Assembly (NCBI RefSeq): GCF_016900775.1 | Contig: NZ_JACJKN010000007.1 | Span: 1-64,000 of the forward strand | DNA length: 64,000 nt | Origin: Olsenella uli | Lineage (GTDB): Bacteria; Actinomycetota; Coriobacteriia; Coriobacteriales; Atopobiaceae | Direction of reading: 5' to 3' | Shown: positions 1 through 7,399 of the stretch, in pieces | How positions within the stretch are numbered: position 1 is the stretch's first letter | Layout of the letters: every line of letters starts with the position of its first letter | Notes under the pieces: model-generated | Databases searched by the model: none | The model's input: the letters and a program-made list of their open reading frames with translations, nothing else | What the model was told of the DNA's origin: nothing | Made by a program: the position numbers and the translations under genes

Positions 1-19
1 AGATGTGTATAAGAGACAG
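1..19 (+). other. Tn5 mosaic-end sequencing adapter remnant
   Basis: The first 19 bases are identical to the 19-bp Tn5 transposase mosaic end (AGATGTGTATAAGAGACAG) used in tagmentation libraries. It sits exactly at the window edge and in no gene context, so it is most simply untrimmed adapter at a contig end, not biology. Genomic sequence starts at about base 20. Confidence 0.95.
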
Positions 20-108
20 GTCTCGGGCTGCGCGCTCTTCTCAAACTGCGCGCCCTTCTCGAGCCGCGCGTTCTTCTCGGCCCTTCCGCCCTTCTCGCCG
101 GCGCTCAC
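20..108 (-). CDS. 5' end of a gene downstream of the PH-domain gene (partial)
   Basis: Reading leftwards from a GTG at 106-108, the frame stays open for 29 codons (VSAGEKGGRAEKNARLEKG and onward) until the adapter. The start overlaps the stop of the upstream PH-domain gene (GTGTGA arrangement) and is preceded by AAGGAGG about 4 nt away, which suggests translational coupling. PH-domain membrane proteins of the YdbS type are often followed by a larger YdbT-type partner, so that is the likeliest identity. This is inferred from position only, since the visible residues are a charged N-terminus with no diagnostic motif. Confidence 0.4.
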
Positions 109-584
109 ACGTCCTCCTTGGCAAGGCGTGCAAGCTCGGCCACGCGGTCGCGCAGCCTGTTGGCATCGTCCTCTGCGGGGCCGGGAATCTCGAAGCTCTC
201 CCCGGCGGTGGAGACGGTCACGCTGGCCAGGCCGTGCGCACGCAGGATGGGGCCCTGCTTGGTCTGCACGTGCTGGACGCGCACGAGCGGCACGAGCGTG
301 CGCTTCTTGGTGAAGACGCCGCTGTAGAGGTCGACGTCGGTGGGCGTGACGTCGTAGCGCCAGGTGGCGTACTCGACGCGCGGCGAGACAAGCATGTCGC
401 CCACGCAGATGGCCTCGATGACGCCCGCGACGAGGTAGACCCAGAAGACGTCACCGCCCAGGTGGCGCACGATGAGCCAGGCCACAACGGCCAGGGCCGC
501 CACCGCCACAATGCCAACGAGGCTGGAGATGTACCACACCCGCAGCATGCGCGGGTCAAGCCGGTGCGAGGGCAGATCTGACAT
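105..584 (-). CDS. Bacterial PH-domain membrane protein (YdbS-like)
   Basis: A 159-aa protein with two hydrophobic segments (about residues 15-41 and 47-64) followed by a soluble beta-rich C-terminal half. That half has the pattern of the bacterial PH domain (bPH2): WRYDVTPTDVDLYSGVFTKK, then LVPLVRVQHVQTKQGP and a final helix. This topology is typical of YdbS-type membrane proteins of unknown biochemical role. I chose the ATG at 582-584 over upstream in-frame codons because GGAAGGA lies just before it. The stop overlaps the start of the next minus-strand gene. The gene is separated from the upstream GH3 gene by a long hairpin. Confidence 0.75.
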   Translation of the reverse strand: MSDLPSHRLDPRMLRVWYISSLVGIVAVAALAVVAWLIVRHLGGDVFWVYLVAGVIEAICVGDMLVSPRVEYATWRYDVTPTDVDLYSGVFTKKRTLVPLVRVQHVQTKQGPILRAHGLASVTVSTAGESFEIPGPAEDDANRLRDRVAELARLAKEDV

Positions 585-649
585 GCGGGTCCTTCCGACA
601 GGGCGGCCACGGAGACATTCTCTCACGACCTGACAGGGGCAAGGGGCAT

Positions 650-718
650 CCTGACAAAGGTGTCGGGGCAAACTGTCATGAAAGGCTCATGACAGTTTGC
701 CCCGACACCTTTGTCAGG
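650..718. terminator. Perfect 31-bp inverted repeat, hairpin terminator / REP-like element
   Basis: Arms 650-680 and 688-718 are exact reverse complements separated by a 7-nt loop. The outer part, TGACAAAGGTGTC, recurs in the hairpin at 9424-9488. It lies 8 nt beyond the stop of the minus-strand GH3 gene and before the next gene, where a terminator is expected, but there is no clear U-tract. A partial extra copy of the arm end (ACCTTTGTCAGGA) follows at 719-731. Confidence 0.7.
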
Positions 719-725
719 ACCTTTG

Positions 726-3700
726 TCAGGAGCGCCCGCGGCGGCGAGCAAGGGCGCGGTGCACCCACGCGATCACGCCCACCCCCGCCACGGCGTCGGC
801 GATCGCGAGGGCGGTCCCCACGTAGTTGAAGCCCTGCGTCTTGACCGGCCGCTCGATGCCCGGCTCGCCCACGCTCGCCGCGGCCTCGTTGTAGGCGAGG
901 TTGGTCGCGCGCGCGTTGAGCCACGTGTAGAGCACGTTCTTCGTGGCGCGCCGCAGGTTGGTGAGGTAGCTCACGGCGCGCGGCTCCTCGGGCGTGCCCT
1001 CCGCGGCCAGAAGCCCGTCCTGCGTGAACCCGTACGCAAAGGCGCCGTTGCGGAAGACGCCGTCCATATAGAGGTCCCCGCCGGCCCGCAGCATCTCATC
1101 CGCGTTCATGTACGTCTGATGGTCGGCGTAGTCCGTGATGACGGCGCCCTCGAAGCCCCACTCGCCCCGCAGCACGCTCGTGAGGAGCGCCCGGCTGCCG
1201 CCCGCCCACGTGGCGCCAATGCGGTTGTACGAGGTCATGAGGCCCGTCGTCCTCTCGGCGACGGCGCGGCGGAACGGCGCGAGGTAAATCTCGCGCAGCG
1301 CCTGCTCCGTGAGCCAGGTGTAGAGCGAGTCGCGGTAGGAGTCCTGGTTGTTGACCGCAAAGTGCTTGAGGAAGGCATAGGTTCCCGCCTCGCGCGAGCC
1401 CGCGACCACCTCGGCGGCCATGACGCCGCACAGCAGCGGGTCCTCCGCGTAGTACTCGTAGTTGCGGCCGCCCACAGGCGTGCGGTGGACGTTGGCGCAC
1501 GGCGCGTACCAGCCGTCCACGCCGATCATCGCGCACTCCAGGCCCACCTGCGCGCCGTACTCGCGCGCGAGCGCGGCGTTCCACGTCTGGGCGAGCACCG
1601 TCGGGCCGGGGTAGCCCACGCCATAGCTCAGCTGGTTGAACGAGCCCACCTGCGCGGGGCCGTCCACCTCCTTGGTGCGCGGCTTGCCAATGCCGTCGAT
1701 GGCGCCCGTGGCCAGATAGCCGTGCAGCACGAGCCGCTCCATGTCCGCCAGGGAGACATAGTCGAGCAGGAGCTCCCAGCGCGGGTCGTCATAGTCCAGG
1801 CCCAGCTCGCGCCCCATCTGCGTGAGCTCGCCGTCCTCCGTGAGCTGCCAGTAGTCGCCCGCCGCGGAGGCGAGCGGCTGGTTGAGCGGCGTGGCGAGCT
1901 TTCCCTCATAGCCGCGGGCGTCGGCCTCCACGCGGTCCTCGCCGTAGAGGTTGCGGGCCATGACGTTGTCCGTCATCGCGCGGTCCGCGCTCCCCTGGCG
2001 CGGGAACGTGCCCGCAAAGTCCGCGCGCGTGAGGTAGGTGATGCCGGCCGCGGAGTCCGAGCCGTCCACGGAGACGCCGTCCCCGGCCGCGGCGCCCGTG
2101 AAGCGGTTGGCCACCGTGGCCCCCGTCTGGAGGTCCTTCTCGCACAGCACGTCCGAGGGCAGGTAGTAGACCGTCTGCGCGTAGTCGCAGTCCGCGAGCT
2201 CGTGCGCGTTGCGCTTGAGCTCCACAAGGTACTCGCCGCGCTCGAGCTCGTAGCCCGCAAAGCCGTTGCCGTTGGCGTCGTAGCAGTCGTAGGAGGCCAC
2301 GTCGTCGAGCGTGAAGGAGAGCGTCACGTCCTGGCTCTCCCCCGGCTGCAAAAGGCGCGTCTTGGCAAAGGCCACGAGCACCGTCGAGGGCTTCTCCACG
2401 CCCCCGGGCTCGTAGGGCGGCGTGCAGTAGAGCTGCACCACGTCGCGGCCGGCCACGCTGCCGGTGTTGGTCACGCGCACGGTGATGGAGGCGTTTGTCA
2501 CGCGGTCCACGCGCATGCCCTGCCCCGGGGCGCGCGCCGTGACCTGCCACGAGAAGGACGTGTAGCTGAGGCCGTAGCCAAACGGGTACTGGACCACCGC
2601 ATCGTAGCCCGTGCCGTGCTCGTTCTCGACGCCGTCCCAGAAGCCCTCGGCGTCGGCCGTCTCGTACCAGCGGTAGCCCACGTAGATGCCTTCGGCGTAG
2701 TCCACGAAGCGCACGCCGTCATACGTCTCGGCCACGCCCACGTTGGCGTTGAGCGTGCCGTCGGCCGGGTAGAGGCCCTCGCCGTTGGTGTAGAGGCCCT
2801 CGCCCATGGCGCCCGCGTTGGCCCAGCTCGCGGCCGTCTCAAAGGAGTAGGCGTAGGTGTCCGTGGTGCGGCCGGAGGGGTTGACGTCCCCCCAGAGCGC
2901 GCCGACCACGGCCCGGGTGCCCACCTCTCCCGTGGTGCCCACCATGAGCGCGGCGTCTATCCCGGGGATGGTCTCCAGCTCGCCGAGCTCCATCGTGTTG
3001 GTGGAGTTGACGAGCACGACCACGCGCTCGTAGGTGGCGCCCACGTAGCGCAGCAGGTCCTCCTCCTCGCGCGAGAGCTCGAGGTAGCCGCGCGTGACGT
3101 CGAGGTCAACCGCCCCGTCACGGCCGCTCACCTTGTACTGCGCGTCCGGGCAGTCGATGGACTCGCCGGAGACGCGGCCAATGACCACGATCGCGGTGTC
3201 CGAGTACGCCTCCGCCGCGGCAAGAAGATCGTCGGGGTAGCACGTCTCGTCGCGGACGCTTGGCTCGTAGAGGCGGCAGAACTCGGAGGCGTGGCTGTTG
3301 AGCGCGCCCGCGGAGCGATAGGCCCGCTCGCCGTGAAAGCCGCGGTACATGTCCGTGAGCTGCGTGTTGTAGGCAATGCCGCGCTCCTCGAGCGCGTCGA
3401 GAAGGCCCATGGTCTCGCCGGCCACCTGGCCCGAGCCCGACCCGCTCGCAACCCACTGCGTGGACGCCCAGCCAAAGACGTTGACCTGCGTCACGTCCGC
3501 GGGGAGGGGCAGCGCCTCGTCCTCGTTGCGCAGCAGCACAATGCCCTCGGCCTCCACGCGCTCCCCGAGGGCGCGGCCGTCCTCCATCGCGGCCTCGCGC
3601 TCCTCGGGCTCGACGTTCACCACGTCGGTGCCCAGGAAGGAGTCCACGGTGTCGCCGAGAAGCGCCATGGCCACGTTGGCCGCCACGAGCGCGCCGAGCG

Positions 3701-3758
3701 CCACGACGGCCCCCGCGCACGCGACCACCCTCACGACCCTGCGACCCCTCTTGCCCAC
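726..3758 (-). CDS. Membrane-anchored glycoside hydrolase family 3, permuted domain order
   Basis: A 1010-aa GH3 enzyme (beta-glucosidase or beta-xylosidase type) with reversed domain order. The C-terminal alpha/beta sandwich motif (EGIVLLRNEDEALPLP) comes first. A linker and fibronectin-like part (YPFGYGLSYTSFSW) follow. The catalytic TIM barrel is last, recognised by YYAEDPLLCG, KHFAVNNQD and GAVITDYADH, whose Asp is the expected nucleophile. This order is known for a subset of GH3 enzymes. Unusually, both ends carry membrane segments (about residues 8-34 and the last 35 residues, which end RRRGRS), so the enzyme is probably held at the outer membrane face at both termini. It starts with GTG after GAGGAG. 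Substrate specificity cannot be read from the sequence. Confidence 0.9.
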   Translation of the reverse strand: MGKRGRRVVRVVACAGAVVALGALVAANVAMALLGDTVDSFLGTDVVNVEPEEREAAMEDGRALGERVEAEGIVLLRNEDEALPLPADVTQVNVFGWASTQWVASGSGSGQVAGETMGLLDALEERGIAYNTQLTDMYRGFHGERAYRSAGALNSHASEFCRLYEPSVRDETCYPDDLLAAAEAYSDTAIVVIGRVSGESIDCPDAQYKVSGRDGAVDLDVTRGYLELSREEEDLLRYVGATYERVVVLVNSTNTMELGELETIPGIDAALMVGTTGEVGTRAVVGALWGDVNPSGRTTDTYAYSFETAASWANAGAMGEGLYTNGEGLYPADGTLNANVGVAETYDGVRFVDYAEGIYVGYRWYETADAEGFWDGVENEHGTGYDAVVQYPFGYGLSYTSFSWQVTARAPGQGMRVDRVTNASITVRVTNTGSVAGRDVVQLYCTPPYEPGGVEKPSTVLVAFAKTRLLQPGESQDVTLSFTLDDVASYDCYDANGNGFAGYELERGEYLVELKRNAHELADCDYAQTVYYLPSDVLCEKDLQTGATVANRFTGAAAGDGVSVDGSDSAAGITYLTRADFAGTFPRQGSADRAMTDNVMARNLYGEDRVEADARGYEGKLATPLNQPLASAAGDYWQLTEDGELTQMGRELGLDYDDPRWELLLDYVSLADMERLVLHGYLATGAIDGIGKPRTKEVDGPAQVGSFNQLSYGVGYPGPTVLAQTWNAALAREYGAQVGLECAMIGVDGWYAPCANVHRTPVGGRNYEYYAEDPLLCGVMAAEVVAGSREAGTYAFLKHFAVNNQDSYRDSLYTWLTEQALREIYLAPFRRAVAERTTGLMTSYNRIGATWAGGSRALLTSVLRGEWGFEGAVITDYADHQTYMNADEMLRAGGDLYMDGVFRNGAFAYGFTQDGLLAAEGTPEEPRAVSYLTNLRRATKNVLYTWLNARATNLAYNEAAASVGEPGIERPVKTQGFNYVGTALAIADAVAGVGVIAWVHRALARRRGRS

Positions 3759-3830
3759 GCGCCCTCCTCAGATCGACGAGCCTCGCGGCTCCCGTCCTAT
3801 TCTAACGACCCTCCACGACACGGCATGGGC

Positions 3831-3948
3831 TACAATGACGGTTGGAAAATCCCCTAAGAGAAGGGTCCGCATGAAACCTCGACCTCACAGTCGATGACCT
3901 GCGGCGCGCTCCCGTGGCGCGTCGAGTGACGCAAGCGAAGGAGCGCAG
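3831..3948 (+). promoter_or_regulatory. Promoter and structured leader of the magnesium transport operon
   Basis: A good -10 (TACAAT, 3831-3836) predicts a leader of roughly 105 nt. The leader can form a two-part stem: CCGCA 3867-3871 with TGCGG 3900-3904, and TCGAC 3879-3883 with GTCGA 3890-3894. A second hairpin pairs 3905-3909 with 3917-3921. The ribosome site (GAAGGAG) is at 3937-3943. Metal-transport operons are often controlled by riboswitches, but the leader does not look like an M-box or yybP-ykoY element, so its class is unknown. I see no clear -35. Confidence 0.4.
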
Positions 3949-5805
3949 ATGATCTACCTGTCCCAGCTACTGGGCAACCCCGTTCTGGATGCCGACGGCG
4001 AGAAGATCGGCACGGTTTCCGACCTCGGCATCGCCACCGGCGAGGTTTTCCCCCGGGTCACGAGCCTTGCCTTCATGGGCCCCGGACGCACGCCGATCAT
4101 GATCTCATGGCGCAAGTACGTCGAGCGCTATGACGAGAACGAGGTCAACCTCAAGGTCATAGCCACCGACCTGCGCTTCTCGTACCTCCAGCCGGACGAG
4201 GTCCTTCTCGCCCGCGACATCCTGAACAAGCAGATAGTGGACACGCACGGCATGCGCGTCGTGCGCGTGAACGACCTCAAGCTCTCGGACACGAGCTCCA
4301 CCCAGCTGCGCCTGCTCGGCGCCGAGGTGGGCGCCCGCGGCCTCCTGCGCAGCCTCCACCCCGCGCTCGAAAGCGTGGCGCTGCGCCTGGCGCGGACCTT
4401 CGGCCACCCCATGCCTGAGAGAATCATCGCATGGAACTACATGGACCTCGTGGAGCGCGACCTCTCCAACGTCAAGCTCTCCGTGAGCCACAAGACGCTC
4501 GACGACATGCACCCCGCCGACATCGCCGATATCATCGAGCGGCTGGACCCGCGCCTGCGAGGCCAGGTCTTCGCGCAGCTTGACGATGAGCAGCGCGCCG
4601 ACGCCATGGCAGAGTTCGACGACGATGCCATGGCCGCCGAGCTCATGGGCTCGCTCAACGAGACCGACGCCTCGCGCATGCTGGCCGAGATGGACCCGGA
4701 CGACGCCGCCGAGCTTGTCTCCGAGCTCGACTACGACAAGGCCGAGAAGCTCCTGCGCCTCATGGGCGTGCAGGAGCAGCGCGCCATCCGCCAGCTGCTG
4801 GGGTACCGCGAGAACACGGCCGGCCGCATCATGACCTCCGAGGTCGCCACTGTGCCCGACGATGCCACCGTGGCCGACGCCGTAGAGATGCTGCGCGGGC
4901 TGGACGAGGACTTCGAGTCCGTGCGCTACGTCTACCTCACCGACGAGGACGGCAAGCTCGCCGGCGTGGTGACGCTTCCCGGCCTCATCGTGGCCGACCC
5001 CGAGACGCGGCTCTCCGAGCTCGCGACCGAGGACCTCATCACGGCGAGCCCCGAGGACGACCAGGAGGACGTCGCCGAGGACATCGCCAAGTACAACCTG
5101 CTGGCCATGCCCGTCGTGAACGACGAGGGGCGCCTTCTGGGCATCGTCACCGTGGATGACGCGCTCGACGTCCTGGAGGAGGAGCACGCCGAGGACCTGC
5201 GCGTTGCCGGCGGTTCCGCGGATGGCGAGGACTCCGGGCACGCGAGCACGCTCATCTGGCTCGTGCGCCGCAACGTGTGGGTGGTCCTGTGGGCCGTCGG
5301 CGTCGTGGCGCTCGCCCTCGTCGCGGGGACGCGGCTCGGCCTTGGCGAGACGCTTGCCGCCACCATCCCGCTCGCCGTCGCGCTCGTGCTCGCGGACGAC
5401 TCCGTGAGCTACGTCACCAACTTCTTCCTCGAGAACGACCCCGATGACGAGGACGCGCCCTCCGCGCTCGGCTTTGCGTTCAAGGGATTGGGCCTCGGCG
5501 TCGCGCTCGGCGCGCTCGTGGTGCTCATCGTCCTCGGACTCGAGAGCGTCATCGCCTCCCCCGCCGTGCCCTCCTCGGTCGAGCGGCTCGGCCCCGCGCT
5601 CTCCGCGGGGGGCGTGGCCGCGGCCGTCTCCACGTTCGTCTCGTTTGCGACCACGCCCATCTACCTGGCCGTCCTTCGCCGACGTGACGAGGCCAACAAG
5701 GAGACCTCCGGCTTTACGCTCTCCCTCGTCTCCATGCTGGTTGCCGTGGTGGTGTTCCTGGCCGCCGTGCTGGCGCTCGCCGGACCCCTGGGGCTGGTGC
5801 GATAA
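3949..5805 (+). CDS. PRC-barrel / MgtE-N / CBS membrane protein, Mg2+ transport
   Basis: A 618-aa protein with a PRC-barrel-like start (SQLLGNPVLDADGEKIG), a MgtE N-terminal helical superfamily domain (about residues 185-290, repeated MAEFDDDAMAAEL-like helices), a CBS pair (about 294-410), an acidic linker, and about five membrane helices (440-618). MgtE cytoplasmic domains sense intracellular Mg2+ and gate the pore. Here the membrane part does not show the typical MgtE pore sequence that I would expect, so it may be a diverged channel or a regulatory partner. The stop overlaps the start of the NRAMP-related gene by one base (TAATG), so the two are translationally coupled. Confidence 0.75.
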   Translation: MIYLSQLLGNPVLDADGEKIGTVSDLGIATGEVFPRVTSLAFMGPGRTPIMISWRKYVERYDENEVNLKVIATDLRFSYLQPDEVLLARDILNKQIVDTHGMRVVRVNDLKLSDTSSTQLRLLGAEVGARGLLRSLHPALESVALRLARTFGHPMPERIIAWNYMDLVERDLSNVKLSVSHKTLDDMHPADIADIIERLDPRLRGQVFAQLDDEQRADAMAEFDDDAMAAELMGSLNETDASRMLAEMDPDDAAELVSELDYDKAEKLLRLMGVQEQRAIRQLLGYRENTAGRIMTSEVATVPDDATVADAVEMLRGLDEDFESVRYVYLTDEDGKLAGVVTLPGLIVADPETRLSELATEDLITASPEDDQEDVAEDIAKYNLLAMPVVNDEGRLLGIVTVDDALDVLEEEHAEDLRVAGGSADGEDSGHASTLIWLVRRNVWVVLWAVGVVALALVAGTRLGLGETLAATIPLAVALVLADDSVSYVTNFFLENDPDDEDAPSALGFAFKGLGLGVALGALVVLIVLGLESVIASPAVPSSVERLGPALSAGGVAAAVSTFVSFATTPIYLAVLRRRDEANKETSGFTLSLVSMLVAVVVFLAAVLALAGPLGLVR

Positions 5806-7049
5806 TGAAAGGCGACGCCCCCTCTTCGCCACTCGAGCCGCGACGCATCCTCGCGGCGATGGGCCCCGGCATGGTGGCCGCCCTCGCCGGCGCGGACGCG
5901 GGCGGCGTTGCCACGTACTCCAACGCCGGCGCGCTCTTCGGCTTCAACCAGCTCTGGACTGTTCCGGTGATGTGCTTTCTGCTCATCGTGGCGCAGGAGA
6001 CGTCCGCGCGCATGGGCTGCGTCACGGGCAAGGGCTTCGCCTCGCTCATCCGCGAGCAGTTCGGCGTGCGCCTCTCCGTCGTGGCCATGCTCGCCCTCCT
6101 CATCTCAAACACCACCGTCACGCTCTCCGAGTTCGCGGGCATCGCTTCGGCGCTCGCCCTCTTCGGCGTTCCCCCGATCGTATCCGTGCCGGTGGCGGCG
6201 CTTGCCATCTGGCTGCTCACGATGAGCGGCTCGTATCGGCGCATCGAGAAGGTCCTCCTCGCCATCGCGTGCGTCTTCGTGACCTACGTCATCGCCGGCG
6301 TTATGGTGGGGCCCGACTGGGGCGACGCCCTGCTCCACACCGTGGTCCCGCACGTCATGGCCTCCCCGCAGTACCTCTCGCTGCTGGTCGCGAACGTCGG
6401 CACCACCATCGCGCCCTGGATGCTCTTCCTCGCCCAGAGCAACGTGGTCGAGAAGAATGCGCGGGCGGCCGACCTGCCCTACCAGCGCATCGACACCGTG
6501 ACGGGGGCCGTGGTGGCAAGCGCCATCTCGTGGTTCATCATCCTTACGACGGGGGCCGTGCTGAACCCGGCCGGAGTCGTCGTGAACGGCGCGGAGGACG
6601 CCGCGTCGGCGCTCGCGCCGCTCGTCGGCAGCTACGCGGAGGCGCTCTTCGGCGCGGGTCTTGCCGGCGCCTCGCTCCTCGCGGCCTGCGTCCTGCCCGG
6701 CATCACCTCAAGCGCCATCTGCGAGGCCTTCGGCTGGGAACGCGGCGCGGACCGCAGCTGGTCGGAGGCGCCCGCCTACCGGGGAATCATCACGGCGGTC
6801 ATCGCCATCTCCGCCGTCGTGGTCGTGCTGCCCGACGTCAACCTCTTCGGAATCATGATGGTGGCGCAGGTCATAAACGGCGTCCTGCTGCCCGTCCTCC
6901 TCGTCTTCATGGTGCTCATCGCGAGCGACCGCCACGTGATGGGCCGATATGCGAACGGCCGCGTCTGGAACGCGCTCACGTGGTTCACCATCGTCGCCGT
7001 GGCCATCCTCACCGTCGTGATGTTTGTGATGCAGGCGCTGGGGATGTAG
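5805..7049 (+). CDS. NRAMP-related divalent cation (probably Mg2+) transporter
   Basis: A 414-aa polytopic protein of the NRAMP/SLC11 fold. The helix-1 metal motif, normally DPGN, is DAGG here (GADAGGVATYSNAG). The helix-6 motif, normally containing MPH, is TTIAPWMLFL, so the metal-liganding Met is replaced by Ala. Loss of that Met is the hallmark of NRAMP-related magnesium transporters (NRMT), first characterised structurally from the coriobacterium Eggerthella lenta. Coupling to an MgtE-N/CBS protein agrees with Mg2+ as substrate. Substrate is inferred; a Mn2+ carrier is less likely given the helix-6 change. Confidence 0.85.
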   Translation: MKGDAPSSPLEPRRILAAMGPGMVAALAGADAGGVATYSNAGALFGFNQLWTVPVMCFLLIVAQETSARMGCVTGKGFASLIREQFGVRLSVVAMLALLISNTTVTLSEFAGIASALALFGVPPIVSVPVAALAIWLLTMSGSYRRIEKVLLAIACVFVTYVIAGVMVGPDWGDALLHTVVPHVMASPQYLSLLVANVGTTIAPWMLFLAQSNVVEKNARAADLPYQRIDTVTGAVVASAISWFIILTTGAVLNPAGVVVNGAEDAASALAPLVGSYAEALFGAGLAGASLLAACVLPGITSSAICEAFGWERGADRSWSEAPAYRGIITAVIAISAVVVVLPDVNLFGIMMVAQVINGVLLPVLLVFMVLIASDRHVMGRYANGRVWNALTWFTIVAVAILTVVMFVMQALGM

Positions 7050-7076
7050 CCTGGTCCGCAGCCGGCTCCATCCCGC

Positions 7077-7298
7077 GCGCAATGAGGCCCTTGGTGCGAA
7101 ATAATCCGCCCCTCCAACGCAATTAGCCCCTTGGTGCGAAGCCATTTCATGCCCGTCAGGAGAAAAATGGCCTGATGGGCAGCTGCCTATCTGGGCTTTT
7201 GTCGGACCGGATACCCGACGGGCCCCCAAACCCCTTCGCACCAAGGGGCTAATTGCGCACAGCTGCCCCGCTCTTTCGCACCAAGGCGCCAACTGCGC
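7077..7298. repeat. Four copies of a 23-24 bp repeat, two in each orientation
   Basis: The unit GCAATTAGCCCCTTGGTGCGAA occurs at 7077-7100 (diverged) and 7117-7140 on the plus strand, and at 7235-7258 and 7275-7298 (diverged) on the minus strand. Copies two and three form a perfect inverted repeat about 94 bp apart. Between them lies a hairpin (GCCCGTCAGG 7151-7160 with CCTGATGGGC 7171-7180). The 350-bp gap between the NRAMP-related gene and the FUSC gene holds only this repeat cluster. It follows a plus-strand stop and may terminate that operon. Confidence 0.7.
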
Positions 7299-7399
7299 AG
7301 CTCGGCCCGCCAGCCGACGCACTCAAGCGCCTCCCCGCGTCCGCCCGGGGCGCGGGACGACTTTGCGGTATGGTCGAAGGGAGCTGAGGGGGCGAGGGG

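Noticed and set aside
711-3857. A 1048-codon plus-strand open frame opposite the GH3 gene
   Set aside because: It is an antisense shadow produced by high third-position GC. Its product is repetitive Arg/His/Val/Ala with no domain, while the minus strand encodes a clear GH3 enzyme.
3841-3948. M-box or yybP-ykoY riboswitch
   Set aside because: The leader is too short for an M-box and I could not fit the conserved loops of either class.
4105-5832. A 575-codon minus-strand frame opposite the Mg2+ transport gene
   Set aside because: Composition is typical of GC-rich antisense (His/Gly/Val/Glu repeats), with no ribosome site or family, and the sense strand has recognisable CBS and membrane domains.
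7077-7298. CRISPR array
   Set aside because: Repeats are in both orientations, irregularly spaced and only four in number, with no cas genes in the window.
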